Part shown: one piece after another, positions 26,876 through 38,319 of the stretch
How positions within the stretch are numbered: the first letter of the stretch is position 1
How the letters are laid out: every line of letters begins with the position of its first letter
Source of the DNA: Elusimicrobiota bacterium
Lineage (GTDB): Bacteria; Elusimicrobiota; Elusimicrobia; UBA1565; UBA9628
Direction of reading: 5' to 3'
Assembly (NCBI GenBank): GCA_016218575.1
Contig: JACRDN010000019.1
Span: forward strand, 62,001 to 126,000
Length of the DNA stretch: 64,000 nt
Notes under the pieces: generated by a model
Seen by the model: only the letters and a program-made list of their open reading frames with translations
Database searches by the model: none
Told to the model about the DNA's origin: nothing
Position numbers and translations under genes: made by a program

Positions 26876-26904
26876 AGTATGTCAGGCTTGCTTGCCTCTG
26901 TCAA
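26876..26904 (-). promoter_or_regulatory. promoter of the 26869 gene, probably leaderless
   Basis: On the minus strand TTGACA (26904-26899), 17 bases, CATACT (26881-26876), six bases, ATG 26869. Confidence 0.6.
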
Positions 26905-26934
26905 GGGAGCTTCCTTATTTGCTATTTTCATAAG

Positions 26935-28053
26935 GTGACGTTCGCCACGCAACCGCGCCGGACCGCTTTATACGACGCCCATAAGGCCTTGGGCGCGCGC
27001 CTCGTGGATTTCCACGGCTGGGAGCTTCCCATCCAGTACCAGGGCATCCTCAAGGAACACCAGGCCGTGCGCTCCTCGTGCGGCATATTCGACGTTTCCC
27101 ACATGGGGCAGATCTGGGCCCGCGGCCCGCAGGCCTTGGCGTTCCTCCAAAAGACGAACACCAACGACGTCTCCCGCATCGGTCCGGGCAAGGCCGTGTA
27201 TTCCCACCTGCCCAATGAGAGGGGCGGGGTCGTGGACGACGTCATCATCTCCTGCCTGGCTCCTGACCGTTACCTCATCGTGGTCAATGCCGCCACGCTG
27301 GAGAAGGACTTCCGATGGCTTCAAGCCCAGGCGCAAGGCTTCAAGGTCGAGCTAGAGAACGCGAGCGACCTCTACGGCATGGTCGCGGTCCAGGGGCCCG
27401 AGGCCTCCCGCCTCATGGGGCTCGATTTCCCCCAGGTGCAGGATTTGCCGAGGTTCGGGGCCTTGGAGCTTTCCATTTTCGACCAGCCCGGGGTGATCAC
27501 CCGCACCGGTTATACCGGGGAGGACGGTTTCGAGATCATCGCCCCGGCCGAAATCATTTCCCGGGTCTGGGACGACATGCTGGCCAAGGGGCGCTCCTTC
27601 GGGCTTATGCCCTGCGGCCTGGGCGCACGCGACACCTTGCGCTTGGAGGCCGGGTACCTGCTCTACGGCCAGGACATAGACGAGGACCACACCAGTTTCG
27701 AGGCGGATTACGGCTGGGTGGTCAAGCTTGAGAAAGGCGATTTCATAGGAAAGCAAGCCCTCCTCATGCATAAGAGAGAAGGGCTCAAAAGGCGCCTTAC
27801 CGGGATCAAGCTCCTGGAGCCCGGTGTGCCCAGGGCCGGGGCCGAGGTCCTGGTCGAGGGGGAGGTTTGCGGGGCCTTGTGCAGCGCCACCTTCTCTCCG
27901 AGCCTCCAGGCCGGGATCGGCGTTGGCTACCTTTCCCGTCCGGATCTGGGGCCTGGAGCCCAAGTGGAGGTCAAGATTCACGGCCGCCAGGTCCCGGCCG
28001 AGATCGTGAAGCCCCCTTTTTACAGCCGAGGAACGAAAAATGCCAAAGCCTAA
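26935..28053 (+). CDS. gcvT: glycine cleavage system T protein (aminomethyltransferase)
   Basis: A 372-residue tetrahydrofolate-dependent enzyme that takes the methylene group from aminomethyl-lipoyl H protein and releases ammonia. It shows LYDAHKALGARLVDFHGWELPIQY at the N-terminus, the catalytic region SHMGQIW, GPGKAVYSHLPNERGGVVDDVI and RTGYTGEDGFEI. GTG 26935 is preceded at six bases by a TATTTT hexamer, another possible leaderless start. Its end overlaps gcvH by 14 bases. Confidence 0.95.
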   Translation: MTFATQPRRTALYDAHKALGARLVDFHGWELPIQYQGILKEHQAVRSSCGIFDVSHMGQIWARGPQALAFLQKTNTNDVSRIGPGKAVYSHLPNERGGVVDDVIISCLAPDRYLIVVNAATLEKDFRWLQAQAQGFKVELENASDLYGMVAVQGPEASRLMGLDFPQVQDLPRFGALELSIFDQPGVITRTGYTGEDGFEIIAPAEIISRVWDDMLAKGRSFGLMPCGLGARDTLRLEAGYLLYGQDIDEDHTSFEADYGWVVKLEKGDFIGKQALLMHKREGLKRRLTGIKLLEPGVPRAGAEVLVEGEVCGALCSATFSPSLQAGIGVGYLSRPDLGPGAQVEVKIHGRQVPAEIVKPPFYSRGTKNAKA

Positions 28054-28427
28054 ATCCTGCCGTTTCATGAAATCCCACGAGTGGGCCTGCCTCAAGGACG
28101 GCAAGGTCCTGGTCGGAATCTCGGACCACGCCCAGAAGGAGATCACGGACGTGGTCTTCGTGGAGTTGCCCAAGGTCGGGCGCCAGGCGCGCCAGGGCGA
28201 GGCCGTATGCGTGGTGGAATCGGTGAAGGCGGCCTTCGACATCTACGCACCGGCCTCGGGCCGGATCGCGGCCGTCAACGAGGCCCTGGCCAAGGACCCC
28301 GCCTTGATCAATCGCTCGCCCCACGAGGAGGGCTGGCTGTTCCAGATCGAGCCCAGCGCTTCCGCCGAGCTCGAGGCCCTCATGAGCGCGGATCAATACG
28401 AGGAATTCTTAAAAACAGACGCCGGGC

Positions 28428-28441
<14 letters not shown>
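28040..28441 (+). CDS. gcvH: glycine cleavage system H protein
   Basis: A 133-residue lipoyl carrier that shuttles the aminomethyl group between the P, T and L proteins. The lipoyl lysine is K63 in [14 protein letters not shown]. The entry [20 protein letters not shown] is typical. It overlaps gcvT by 14 bases upstream and gcvP by 14 bases downstream, so translation of the three is probably coupled. Lipoylation is probably by the ligase-like protein at 31358. Confidence 0.95.
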
Positions 28442-31331
<2,890 letters not shown>

Positions 31332-31357
31332 TTCCTTAAAATTTAGGCTTTCCCCCT

Positions 31358-32026
31358 ATGCTTTTAGACGTTTACGAGCAGATGGCCTTGGACGAGGCGA
31401 TCCTCTCCTTGTCTAGCCCCGAAAGCCTGATCCTGCGCTTTTACCGCTGGAAGGGCCCGGCCGTGACTTTCGGCTATTCCCAGGCTTGGGCCTACGCCCT
31501 AAAGGCGGCCGCCGACAAGGGCTTGGGAGCGGCTCTTCTGGCGCGCCGAGCCACGGGGGGAGGGGTGGTCTTTCACGATGGGGACGTGACCTTTTCCCTC
31601 TGCTTTGCCTGGGACAGGCTTTGCGCGCCGTGCCTGGTCTACAAGAACATCCATCGCGGGGCCCATCTGGGGCTCAAGGAATACGGCATGGAGGCCTTCC
31701 TATGGTCGCCGCGCGGCGGGAAAGCTTCGGCGGACTTGGAGAAACAGTGCTTTACGGGGCCGGAGCCCATGGATTTGGTGGACGCCGAGGGCCGCAAGAT
31801 ATTAGGCGGGGCCTTGAGGCGCCGCCACGGGCGCGGGCTTTACCAGGGGTCGTTGCGTCCCGAGCTCTTGGGCCGGCCGCGCGCGGAGATTGAGGGGGCT
31901 TTGGTGCGGGGGCTGGCAAGGCAGTGGGGTATCGAGCCCGGGCAAGAGCTGGAGCCGGCCTGGCTTCTCAAGGGCCGTGAGCTGTCCGGGAAATACCTTT
32001 CAATGGAATGGAATCAAAGGAGGTAG
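31358..32026 (+). CDS. lipoate-protein ligase/octanoyltransferase family protein
   Basis: A 222-residue protein of the BPL/LplA/LipB superfamily. It has the substrate loop [19 protein letters not shown] near 63-81, a Cys in [14 protein letters not shown] and the invariant lysine in [12 protein letters not shown] near 147. It attaches lipoate or octanoate to lipoyl domains. Sitting 26 bases after gcvP, it most likely modifies the H protein. Ligase versus octanoyltransferase (LipM-like) cannot be settled from the sequence; the C-terminal LplA domain is absent. Confidence 0.87.
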   Translation: MLLDVYEQMALDEAILSLSSPESLILRFYRWKGPAVTFGYSQAWAYALKAAADKGLGAALLARRATGGGVVFHDGDVTFSLCFAWDRLCAPCLVYKNIHRGAHLGLKEYGMEAFLWSPRGGKASADLEKQCFTGPEPMDLVDAEGRKILGGALRRRHGRGLYQGSLRPELLGRPRAEIEGALVRGLARQWGIEPGQELEPAWLLKGRELSGKYLSMEWNQRR

Positions 32027-32027
32027 C

Positions 32028-32258
32028 ATGAGAGCTTTCGTGCTGTGCAGGCTGTCGCCGGGCAAGGAGCAGAAGGCCATTCAAAATATCCGCGCGGTGC
32101 AGGGGGTCAGCGAGGTGTTCGTGACCTTCGGGAGCTGGGACGTGATCCTGAGCGCCGAGGCCGACACCATGGACAAGCTCTGCGGCCTGGTCGTCAGCCG
32201 CGTGCGCGGCGTGGACGGGGTCTCGAGCACCGAGACCTTGGTCACCACGAACCTTTAG
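32028..32258 (+). CDS. stand-alone Lrp/AsnC effector (RAM) domain protein
   Basis: 76 residues from ATG 32028, one base after the ligase stop, with AAAGGAGG four bases upstream, the best ribosome-binding site in the window. It is only the C-terminal alpha/beta ligand-binding domain of Lrp/AsnC regulators (LCRLSPGKEQKAIQNI, VFVTFGSWDVILSAEA), with no DNA-binding helix-turn-helix. It may sense an amino acid, possibly glycine, or join hetero-oligomers with a full regulator encoded elsewhere. Confidence 0.87.
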   Translation: MRAFVLCRLSPGKEQKAIQNIRAVQGVSEVFVTFGSWDVILSAEADTMDKLCGLVVSRVRGVDGVSSTETLVTTNL

Positions 32259-32951
32259 CTAGGGCATCACCCGCCAGCGGAAGTAGCCCTCGTAGTAGAC
32301 CTCCGCGAAGGAGAGCTGGCTCTCCTTGTAGTGGGTGTGGAGAACCTGGCAGAGGAGCAGGTAGCCCTTTTCATCCGCGAACCGGCAGCGATGCGCCAAG
32401 CGGCAGGAGCTTTCGCGGTAATTGGCGTTCTCGGCCGGAAGCATGGAGTAGGTCCACTCGAAGGCCAGCGATCGGCCCCGGCGCAAGACGGCGACGGGAC
32501 CCGCTAGCTCTATGGAGTTTCCGGAGTAGTCCGCGCGAGAGGTCTCCAACTGCTGGTGGTAGCGTCCAAGGTCCTGCTCGTCCATGAAGAGCTTGCTGGT
32601 GTAGAGCTCCCAGCGTTTCTTCTTCAGGAAGGGGTTGTCGTCCACCCTGAATTCCAGCGCCGGAAGGATGTTTTTGGTGCCGTAATTTTCGAGTCCAAGT
32701 TGCTTCCAGATTCCGTTTGGGTTGTAAATCGTCTCCTCTTTGGAGGCGATGGCCGAGAGAATGTAGAGCATCCGGCTACCGTGGAGCCGGGGCTTGCCCG
32801 CCCTCTCGAATAGGGCCTTGGCCGACCGGAGGTCGAAATGGTCGAACTCGGACACGGCCTTGGGTGCGGCCTCCGGCGCCTGGGCCCGTGCCGGAATAGT
32901 CCCGAGTCCAAGGAAGAGCGTCATCAAAAACGGCAGGGCGGATTTCATCAT
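32259..32951 (-). CDS. secreted protein B1 of the duplicated A-B cassette
   Basis: 230 residues from ATG 32951 (or 229 from 32948), overlapping the upstream stop. The signal peptide (LPFLMTLFLGLGTIPARAQA) is clear. I recognise no family. It is clearly paralogous to the protein at 34566: both share LYILSAIA/YYLVAIAA near the N-terminus, LYTSKL/LYTNKL, FEWTY, and SCR..xRCRF followed by LLC and LHTHY, with FAxxYYEGY at the end. Three cysteines are conserved in the C-terminal third. The signal implies export to the periplasm or beyond. Confidence 0.72.
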   Translation of the reverse strand: MMKSALPFLMTLFLGLGTIPARAQAPEAAPKAVSEFDHFDLRSAKALFERAGKPRLHGSRMLYILSAIASKEETIYNPNGIWKQLGLENYGTKNILPALEFRVDDNPFLKKKRWELYTSKLFMDEQDLGRYHQQLETSRADYSGNSIELAGPVAVLRRGRSLAFEWTYSMLPAENANYRESSCRLAHRCRFADEKGYLLLCQVLHTHYKESQLSFAEVYYEGYFRWRVMP

Positions 32952-34555
32952 AGCGCGAATCCCCGGCACAGCCAGCCCCCGATCCAAAGCCCCAGGAGGA
33001 GCCCCAAGGCCGTGGCCCAGTAAACGCTCATGAGCCGGGGCGCGGTTTTGGCCTCCGGACTCCGAGTGCGCCGTGCCATCCAGGCGCCCATCGCCAAGCC
33101 CCCGGCAAGGGTCGCTATGAATATCAGGGAGATATGCGCGGAGGAGAAGATGTCGGGGACGGGACTTTCATGCCTCAATGCCTCATGGTAGGGAGAGAAG
33201 TATTCGCCTGCGAATCTCAGATAGGGCCGGACCATGGCATCAGCCCAGTAGGAATGCAGAAGATAAGTCAAGATCAACCCGGCTATGAACTTGGCGGATT
33301 TCATTTCCTGGAATAAGCCTTGCCAGGTTTTTCTGCCTGGCAAGGACGGCCGGGGGAGGCGGAGCCTGGCCGGCCATTCGGCCGCGCCGCGCAAGGAGGC
33401 CGGCGCGAGGGTTTTGATGAAATCGGCCCTAGATGCTTCTCCTCCTGAAAAAGCAGCCATGAGATCCTCCACCATGAGCCAGGGCTGGGCGGGCTTAAAG
33501 CCGCTCCGGGGCTTGAGCCCCTCGCCCCGGTTCCACATGACGGGAAGGACAGCGAGGCTTTCGCCCCAGCGTTCAAGGTGCTCCCGAACGATCCGGAAGC
33601 CGTCCTCCTTGGACTCGATGAAATGGAGCTTGAGCCGCCCGCGGCGCGCCGCGAGCTCGACCTCGGGCTCGAGCCTGATTCCTTTCAAGAAGGAGGGAAG
33701 GATCACGGCCGGGGCGGTTTGGCCCCGGGACGCGGCAAGCTTCATGCCGCGATAGTGCCGTTCCACGAAGGCCTGGGCGAAGAGCTCCTGGTCGGCCGCC
33801 ATGAGCGGGGCCCGGGCCGAGAGCTTCTTGAAGCCGCGCGCGGCGGCCCGGGCCAGGTTGGGCGAAACCGCCGCTCTGGACTGGGCCATAACCGCGGCGG
33901 GGACTGAAGTGATTTCATCCTGGAGGGCGGAGTCTATGTTTCCCATGATCCGCTGCAGGGCTCCGGACAAGGCCTGGCTGCGGTGCGTGAGGGACAGGGC
34001 GTGCGTTCGCAGCAGGAGCCGGTAGCTCTGTTCCATGTCCTGCCCCTGTTCGGCCTCTATGAAGTCCAGGTAGAACTTGGACAGGCGCCCCAGACCCAGC
34101 ATCGCCTCCTCGACCTCGTCATTCTCCAGCGCCCCCGGGTTTTGGGCCTCCTGGCACAGCTCGGCGGCGGACTCCGCGAGGTAGGCCTTGGCCCTTTCCT
34201 CGGCCAATTCCAATAAGAGCGGGCTCCTGAACAGATTGAATGCCAGGTTTCGCGCCGTGATCCCGAAGTCTTGCTGGAGAACGTAGAGGATCACGTCCAT
34301 TTTCTTCTGCCTCAGGGCGTCGCCCGTGGGCATGCTCCAAATCGCCTTGAGGATAGGCCCCGCCGGAGAGCGGCCGGGGCCGCGCTTGAGGAAGGCCCGG
34401 CGCAGGTCGGTGGCCACCAGGTACGACCGGCCGAGGTTGAGCCGCGCCTGCCTGGTCGCGAAATTGCCGCGATAGGCCCAGCCGGCATGGAGAAAGGCGG
34501 GGCGGATGGCCGAGGCCAGAAAAAGGGCGAGGGCCAGCCGAGGTTTCACTTTCAT
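32948..34555 (-). CDS. exported membrane protein A1 of the duplicated A-B cassette
   Basis: 535 residues with a signal peptide or N-terminal anchor, a ~400-residue soluble part and three C-terminal membrane helices (about 425-445, 470-490 and 507-530). I recognise no family. It aligns without gaps to the protein at 35273 over the first 170 residues: QKKMDVILYVLQQDFG at 83-98 against QRKLDAILYVLQEDFG, and LGRLSKFYLDF at 155-165 in both. PAVILPS and ENLAVLP-like segments also match. Stop and B1 start overlap (ATGA). Confidence 0.72.
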   Translation of the reverse strand: MKVKPRLALALFLASAIRPAFLHAGWAYRGNFATRQARLNLGRSYLVATDLRRAFLKRGPGRSPAGPILKAIWSMPTGDALRQKKMDVILYVLQQDFGITARNLAFNLFRSPLLLELAEERAKAYLAESAAELCQEAQNPGALENDEVEEAMLGLGRLSKFYLDFIEAEQGQDMEQSYRLLLRTHALSLTHRSQALSGALQRIMGNIDSALQDEITSVPAAVMAQSRAAVSPNLARAAARGFKKLSARAPLMAADQELFAQAFVERHYRGMKLAASRGQTAPAVILPSFLKGIRLEPEVELAARRGRLKLHFIESKEDGFRIVREHLERWGESLAVLPVMWNRGEGLKPRSGFKPAQPWLMVEDLMAAFSGGEASRADFIKTLAPASLRGAAEWPARLRLPRPSLPGRKTWQGLFQEMKSAKFIAGLILTYLLHSYWADAMVRPYLRFAGEYFSPYHEALRHESPVPDIFSSAHISLIFIATLAGGLAMGAWMARRTRSPEAKTAPRLMSVYWATALGLLLGLWIGGWLCRGFAL

Positions 34556-34565
34556 TCGCCGGTTA

Positions 34566-35276
34566 TTACTCGAAGGCCTCGGCGCCTTGGTAGCGTTGTG
34601 CCAGGGAATAGCCTTCGTAATATATGTCCGCGAACGTCAAAGCCTCGCCCGTGTAATGGGTGTGTAATATCTTGCACAGGAGGCTTTCCTTCTTATCATC
34701 AACGAACCGGCAGCGGTAGCTTTGGCGGCAAGAGGCCTCGGGCTTGTCGCCGTCCGCGGGCTGGGTGTAAGTCCACTCGAAGGCGATGGAGCCGCCCGCG
34801 ACGCTGATGAGGATTTCCCCGAAGGGAGCGTCCGAGTCGCCGCTCTTCGTTTGCAATACCTTAGTGACATAGCGTCCCAATTGACCGGGGTCAAGTTTAT
34901 TCGTGTACAGCACCCATCGGGGAGTCAGGCCGAAGGCTTGCAAGGCGATTCTAAATTTTAGGCGCGGAATGATGCTGTTGCTGGAAATGAGCTGACCGGC
35001 GTCGTTTCTCCTTTCCATGGGCTGATAGAGCCCTTCGCCATTGTACAAGGCCTTGTTTTTGCGCGCGGCTATTGCCACCAGATAGTACGAGCCCGCCAGA
35101 TGCTTGGCGTCCGGCTCGGTTCCCTTTGAGAACAATTGACTTGCCATCCCCAGATTAAAGGCGCTCATGTCCATCCGAGGCGCGCCTTGTATGGGCAGAG
35201 GAGCGGCTTCGTGGGCCAAGGCCGCTCCGGGAAGGCCCGCTAGAGCCATCAAGGCAAGGGAGCGCAGGGATTTCAT
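34566..35276 (-). CDS. secreted protein B2 of the duplicated A-B cassette
   Basis: 236 residues from ATG 35276, which overlaps the A2 stop (ATGA). Signal peptide LALMALAGLPGAALA. Paralogue of B1: conserved FEWTY, SCRQSYRCRFVDDKKESLLCKILHTHY split over residues ~185-215, and IYYEGY. Longer in-frame starts reach back to 35675 but would run through A2 and lack a signal. Ten bases separate its stop from A1, so all four cassette genes are probably one transcript. Confidence 0.72.
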   Translation of the reverse strand: MKSLRSLALMALAGLPGAALAHEAAPLPIQGAPRMDMSAFNLGMASQLFSKGTEPDAKHLAGSYYLVAIAARKNKALYNGEGLYQPMERRNDAGQLISSNSIIPRLKFRIALQAFGLTPRWVLYTNKLDPGQLGRYVTKVLQTKSGDSDAPFGEILISVAGGSIAFEWTYTQPADGDKPEASCRQSYRCRFVDDKKESLLCKILHTHYTGEALTFADIYYEGYSLAQRYQGAEAFE

Positions 35277-36931
35277 TGCAAAAGAAACAGTATCGTCAGA
35301 AGAGATACCACCACCATCACGGCGTATATCCAGAGCAGGCGGCTCAAGGGTTTCGGATTTGGATTTCGCAAGGGAAGCAGAAAAATCGAGGCTATAATTC
35401 CCACCGCTACGGCGGCACTCGCGGCTAGAACGGCGATCTGAAAGGCATTCCCCGCGTTCCCCGCGGTCAAGGCCCGCAAATCCTGGACGTGATACGGCTC
35501 GATGTAGCCGGTGAAAGCCTGGAAGTGGTCGGCCAATAGCCGGGACCAGACGGCGAGGTGCGCGCAAGTCGCGGCGATTCCGAGTGAGAGGGGAATGGGC
35601 CAGGAGGTCGGCCATTTCCAGTGGAAGGAGGTCAAATCTTCCAGCCAAGGGCCTTTTTTCCATTGCAGTTTCCATTTAATATTCCATCGTCTTTGGGGAG
35701 CGTTTTGGGAGCCTACCGGTAAATGGACGGGCGGGATTCCTCCGGCGTAGGCCCGCATCAACTGCGCCGACATGGCGTAGGGGTTCTCCGGCGCGAAGGG
35801 ATGGGCGAGTTTGAGTACGGCGCCGTCGTTCAGGGTGGCCGGAAGCACGGCGAGGTTCTCGCCCTGAGAGGCGTGATGCGAGGAGATCGCGGAGAGGGCT
35901 TCGTCCTCGTTATCCGCGAAAATCAGAGCGAATCGCCCGCTGTGAACGGCCAGTTCGACTTCGCTGTTTATGCCAAGGGAGGGACCGTTGAGGGAACTGG
36001 GAAGGATGACCGCCGGCACGGCCCCCTTGCGCATGGCCGAGAGCATGGAGCCGTAAAACGCTTCGATAAAGGCCTTGGCGAAAACGACCTCGTCCTGGAC
36101 ATCGGGAGGGGTCTTTTTCCTCAGGGATCGGTAGCCCTTGAGGGCCCGGGCCGCGATCTTGGGCGATACCAAAGACTTGGGCCGGGGCCTCAAGAGCGCC
36201 GCCAGGCGCGCAAGCCGGCCTTCTTGGGGGGCTAGGGCCAGGACCGTGGTCGGCCGCGACCTTAGCTCATCCTCTACTTGCGTATCGGTGATTTCGGCTG
36301 ATCTCTCGATATCCTCGATCAGGGGAGCGAGGCCGCTATTAGCTAGGGTTAAAGTCTCTCTGGCTTCGATTTGCAGAGCTTCTCTATACGCTTGAGGGAC
36401 CAGGCTTTGATACGGCCTTTCCTCGGTCTCGTCCAGGAAATCCAGGTAGAACTTGGACAGACGCCCCAGGGCCAGCGTGGGCTCCGTGATTCCCAGGTCG
36501 CCCCATTTGCTTTGGTCCCGCATGATTTCCATCAAATCGCCGGCCAGAAGATTGAGGTACCGCTGGGCCCGGATCTCGGCCACGCGAAAGAGGTTGGGCT
36601 CCCGGGAGGCCCTATCTTTGATGTTTTCCCAAGTCACGCCGAAGTCTTCCTGCAGCACGTATAAAATGGCGTCCAATTTCCTCTGCTTGAGCGCGCCCGG
36701 TTCCATGGCCAGAATTTGGGTGAGAAGCGGCCCGGCCTGCTTCTCGGCGTCTATCGTGCAGTTCTGGAAGGCGAGCCTCAACTCCCCCAAGAAAATGGGA
36801 TTGGGATTGATGATGCGCAGGCGGGCCTCGATGGTCTTCATGCTTGTCCAGGCCCAATTCTGGGCGGCGAAGAGGTCCCCGCGGCGGGGCCCCGGCGCAA
36901 GGAGGGCGATAATCAGCAAAGCTTTTTTCAC
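35273..36931 (-). CDS. exported membrane protein A2 of the duplicated A-B cassette
   Basis: 552 residues from a GTG start. It has an N-terminal signal, a helical soluble domain with QRKLDAILYVLQEDFG at 83-98 and LGRLSKFYLDF at 155-165, a second domain with VPAVILPSSLNG and ENLAVLPATLN, and three C-terminal membrane helices, the last reaching the C-terminus. First gene of the A2-B2-A1-B1 run. There is no enzyme motif that I can see. The upstream -10-like TAAAAT lies nine bases from the start, without a -35 match. Confidence 0.72.
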   Translation of the reverse strand: MKKALLIIALLAPGPRRGDLFAAQNWAWTSMKTIEARLRIINPNPIFLGELRLAFQNCTIDAEKQAGPLLTQILAMEPGALKQRKLDAILYVLQEDFGVTWENIKDRASREPNLFRVAEIRAQRYLNLLAGDLMEIMRDQSKWGDLGITEPTLALGRLSKFYLDFLDETEERPYQSLVPQAYREALQIEARETLTLANSGLAPLIEDIERSAEITDTQVEDELRSRPTTVLALAPQEGRLARLAALLRPRPKSLVSPKIAARALKGYRSLRKKTPPDVQDEVVFAKAFIEAFYGSMLSAMRKGAVPAVILPSSLNGPSLGINSEVELAVHSGRFALIFADNEDEALSAISSHHASQGENLAVLPATLNDGAVLKLAHPFAPENPYAMSAQLMRAYAGGIPPVHLPVGSQNAPQRRWNIKWKLQWKKGPWLEDLTSFHWKWPTSWPIPLSLGIAATCAHLAVWSRLLADHFQAFTGYIEPYHVQDLRALTAGNAGNAFQIAVLAASAAVAVGIIASIFLLPLRNPNPKPLSRLLWIYAVMVVVSLLTILFLLQ

Positions 36932-37030
36932 AGCTTGTAAATTTTATCGAAATTCGGTCGGCCGCCTTTAGGCCTTTAGGGGAAGGAAACCGCGGGATTT
37001 TGGCGCCGCGATAATGGGACCTTTGGCCTA

Positions 37031-37072
37031 GGTTATCCACAAAAACTCCCCGCGAAGTTCCTGTGGATAACC
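37031..37072. repeat. dispersed DnaA-box hairpin, copy 2
   Basis: GGTTATCCACA (37031-37041) and TGTGGATAACC (37062-37072) form a perfect 11-bp inverted repeat around a 20-base centre. Each arm holds a perfect DnaA box TTATCCACA. The reverse complement aligns to 9504-9541. The stretch 36932-37030 holds nothing else clear apart from two tandem copies of GCCTTTAG near 36965. Confidence 0.65.
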
Positions 37073-37106
37073 GTGTCCGCCGCGGCCGGCGCGGCGCATC
37101 CAAAGG

Positions 37107-37135
37107 TTGCCGACAGCGGGAAAATCTGTTAAATT
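37107..37135 (+). promoter_or_regulatory. promoter of the response regulators, probably leaderless
   Basis: TTGCCG (37107-37112), 17 bases, TAAATT (37130-37135), then six bases to ATG 37142. Confidence 0.55.
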
Positions 37136-37141
37136 AGGGAC

Positions 37142-37576
37142 ATGACGGCTGAGGGAGGGCTGGCGCGGCCCCAGGATAAGCTCGTAATGGTCATTGACGA
37201 CGATGAGAGCGTGCGGGAGCTCCTGGAGTTCATCGTGGTCAAGGAGGGCTTCAAGGTGTGTTCGGCCTCGGATGGGGAGGAGGGTGTCAACAAGATACAA
37301 GAGCTGATCCCGGATCTGGTCATCCTGGACTTGATGCTTCCGCGCTACGGCGGATTCGAGGTTTTGCGCCAACTGCAGACCGGCGCCACGGCCGGGATAC
37401 CCATCGTCGTCATCACCGGGCGCTACACGGATCGGACCACGGCGGAGATGATCCGGCAGGAGTCGAACGTCATGGATTTTTTGGAGAAGCCCATCAAGCC
37501 GCAGGTGCTGGGCGTGACCTTGCACAAAATACTCAAGACCGCCCCGCCGGAGCTGTCAGGCGGCACAGGAAGCTAA
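37142..37576 (+). CDS. single-domain response regulator
   Basis: A 144-residue receiver domain without output domain. It has the acidic pocket IDDDES (20-22), phosphoacceptor D63 in LVILDLMLPRYGG, T/S in VVITGR and the conserved Lys in FLEKPIKP. It probably acts by protein contact. It is one base apart from a second receiver gene of ~45% similar layout, indicating tandem duplication. No cognate kinase is adjacent; orphan kinases lie at 4278-6262 and 50070. Confidence 0.92.
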   Translation: MTAEGGLARPQDKLVMVIDDDESVRELLEFIVVKEGFKVCSASDGEEGVNKIQELIPDLVILDLMLPRYGGFEVLRQLQTGATAGIPIVVITGRYTDRTTAEMIRQESNVMDFLEKPIKPQVLGVTLHKILKTAPPELSGGTGS

Positions 37577-37577
37577 A

Positions 37578-38051
37578 GTGGAACAAAACCCGGAATTCGC
37601 CCTGCCCGTCTTGGCCGACCCGGCCGGGAAGCTCGTTCTTCTCGTGGATGACGACGAAAGCCTCCTCGACCTCATGGAGCACGTGGTCCGCAAGGAGGGC
37701 TTCCGCACGGACCGGGCCGCCGACGGGGTCGAGGCCATCCGCAAAGTCGAGGCCTTGAATCCCGACCTCATCATCTTGGATTTCATGCTGCCCAAAAAGG
37801 GCGGCTACGAGGTTCTGCGCGATCTTCAGGCCGGAGGCCGCGGGCAGATCCCCGTAATCGTGATCACCGGCCGCCACATGGACCGCAAGAACGTCGACAT
37901 GATGCGCTTGGAGCCGAACGTCCGGGAATTCATCGAAAAGCCCCTGCGCCCGGCCATCATGGCTTCCCTGATCCACAACCTGCTCAAGACCCGTCCTCCG
38001 GACATCAATCGGGCTTCCGGCCGCGGGCCCATGAGCGGCGGGATCAGTTAA
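37578..38051 (+). CDS. single-domain response regulator (tandem copy)
   Basis: A 157-residue receiver starting with GTG one base after the previous stop. VDDDES, phosphoacceptor D68 in LIILDFMLPKKGGYEVLRDL, VIVITGRHMDR and FIEKPLRP match its neighbour motif by motif, so the two arose by duplication. The C-terminal ~20 residues are a Gly/Arg tail unique to this copy. Both are likely translated from the leaderless promoter at 37107. Confidence 0.92.
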   Translation: MEQNPEFALPVLADPAGKLVLLVDDDESLLDLMEHVVRKEGFRTDRAADGVEAIRKVEALNPDLIILDFMLPKKGGYEVLRDLQAGGRGQIPVIVITGRHMDRKNVDMMRLEPNVREFIEKPLRPAIMASLIHNLLKTRPPDINRASGRGPMSGGIS

Positions 38052-38058
38052 TACTCTG

Positions 38059-38319
38059 ATGCGCCGGGCCGGCCTGGCGCTCGCGGCGGCTTCCTGCCTG
38101 GCCGGAATTTACCTTCTGGCCGCCGCGGACCTGATCCTGCGCCAGCGAGCCGCGTACCGCGAAGGCCGGCTCTGGCTGGCGCGGGGCTCCGGGGAGACCT
38201 TGTGGGGCAGGCCCAGGGACTTGGCCTGCCTTTACTTTGAGTCCGCCGCCAACCTCTTCTGGCCTCCCGGAGGCCGCTGGGCGCGCCTTAGCCGGGAGAA
38301 ATTGAAGGAGTGCCGCTGA
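38059..38319 (+). CDS. small membrane protein of unknown function
   Basis: 86 residues with one N-terminal hydrophobic segment (LALAAASCLAGIYLLAAADLIL), either an anchor or an uncleaved signal, and a basic, Trp-rich cytosolic or periplasmic tail. No family recognised. It starts seven bases after the second response regulator. Its stop codon's last base is the first base of the 270-bp inverted-repeat element. Confidence 0.6.
   Translation: MRRAGLALAAASCLAGIYLLAAADLILRQRAAYREGRLWLARGSGETLWGRPRDLACLYFESAANLFWPPGGRWARLSREKLKECR

Noticed and set aside
26870-26934. Glycine riboswitch before gcvT
   Set aside because: Only about 65 bases separate gcvT from the divergent gene and both promoters occupy them; there is no space or structure for a riboswitch.
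37031-37072. Chromosome replication origin, because of paired DnaA boxes
   Set aside because: Only two perfect boxes, no AT-rich unwinding stretch and no dnaA, dnaN, gidA or rpmH nearby; the sequence recurs at 9504, so a repeat is the better reading.
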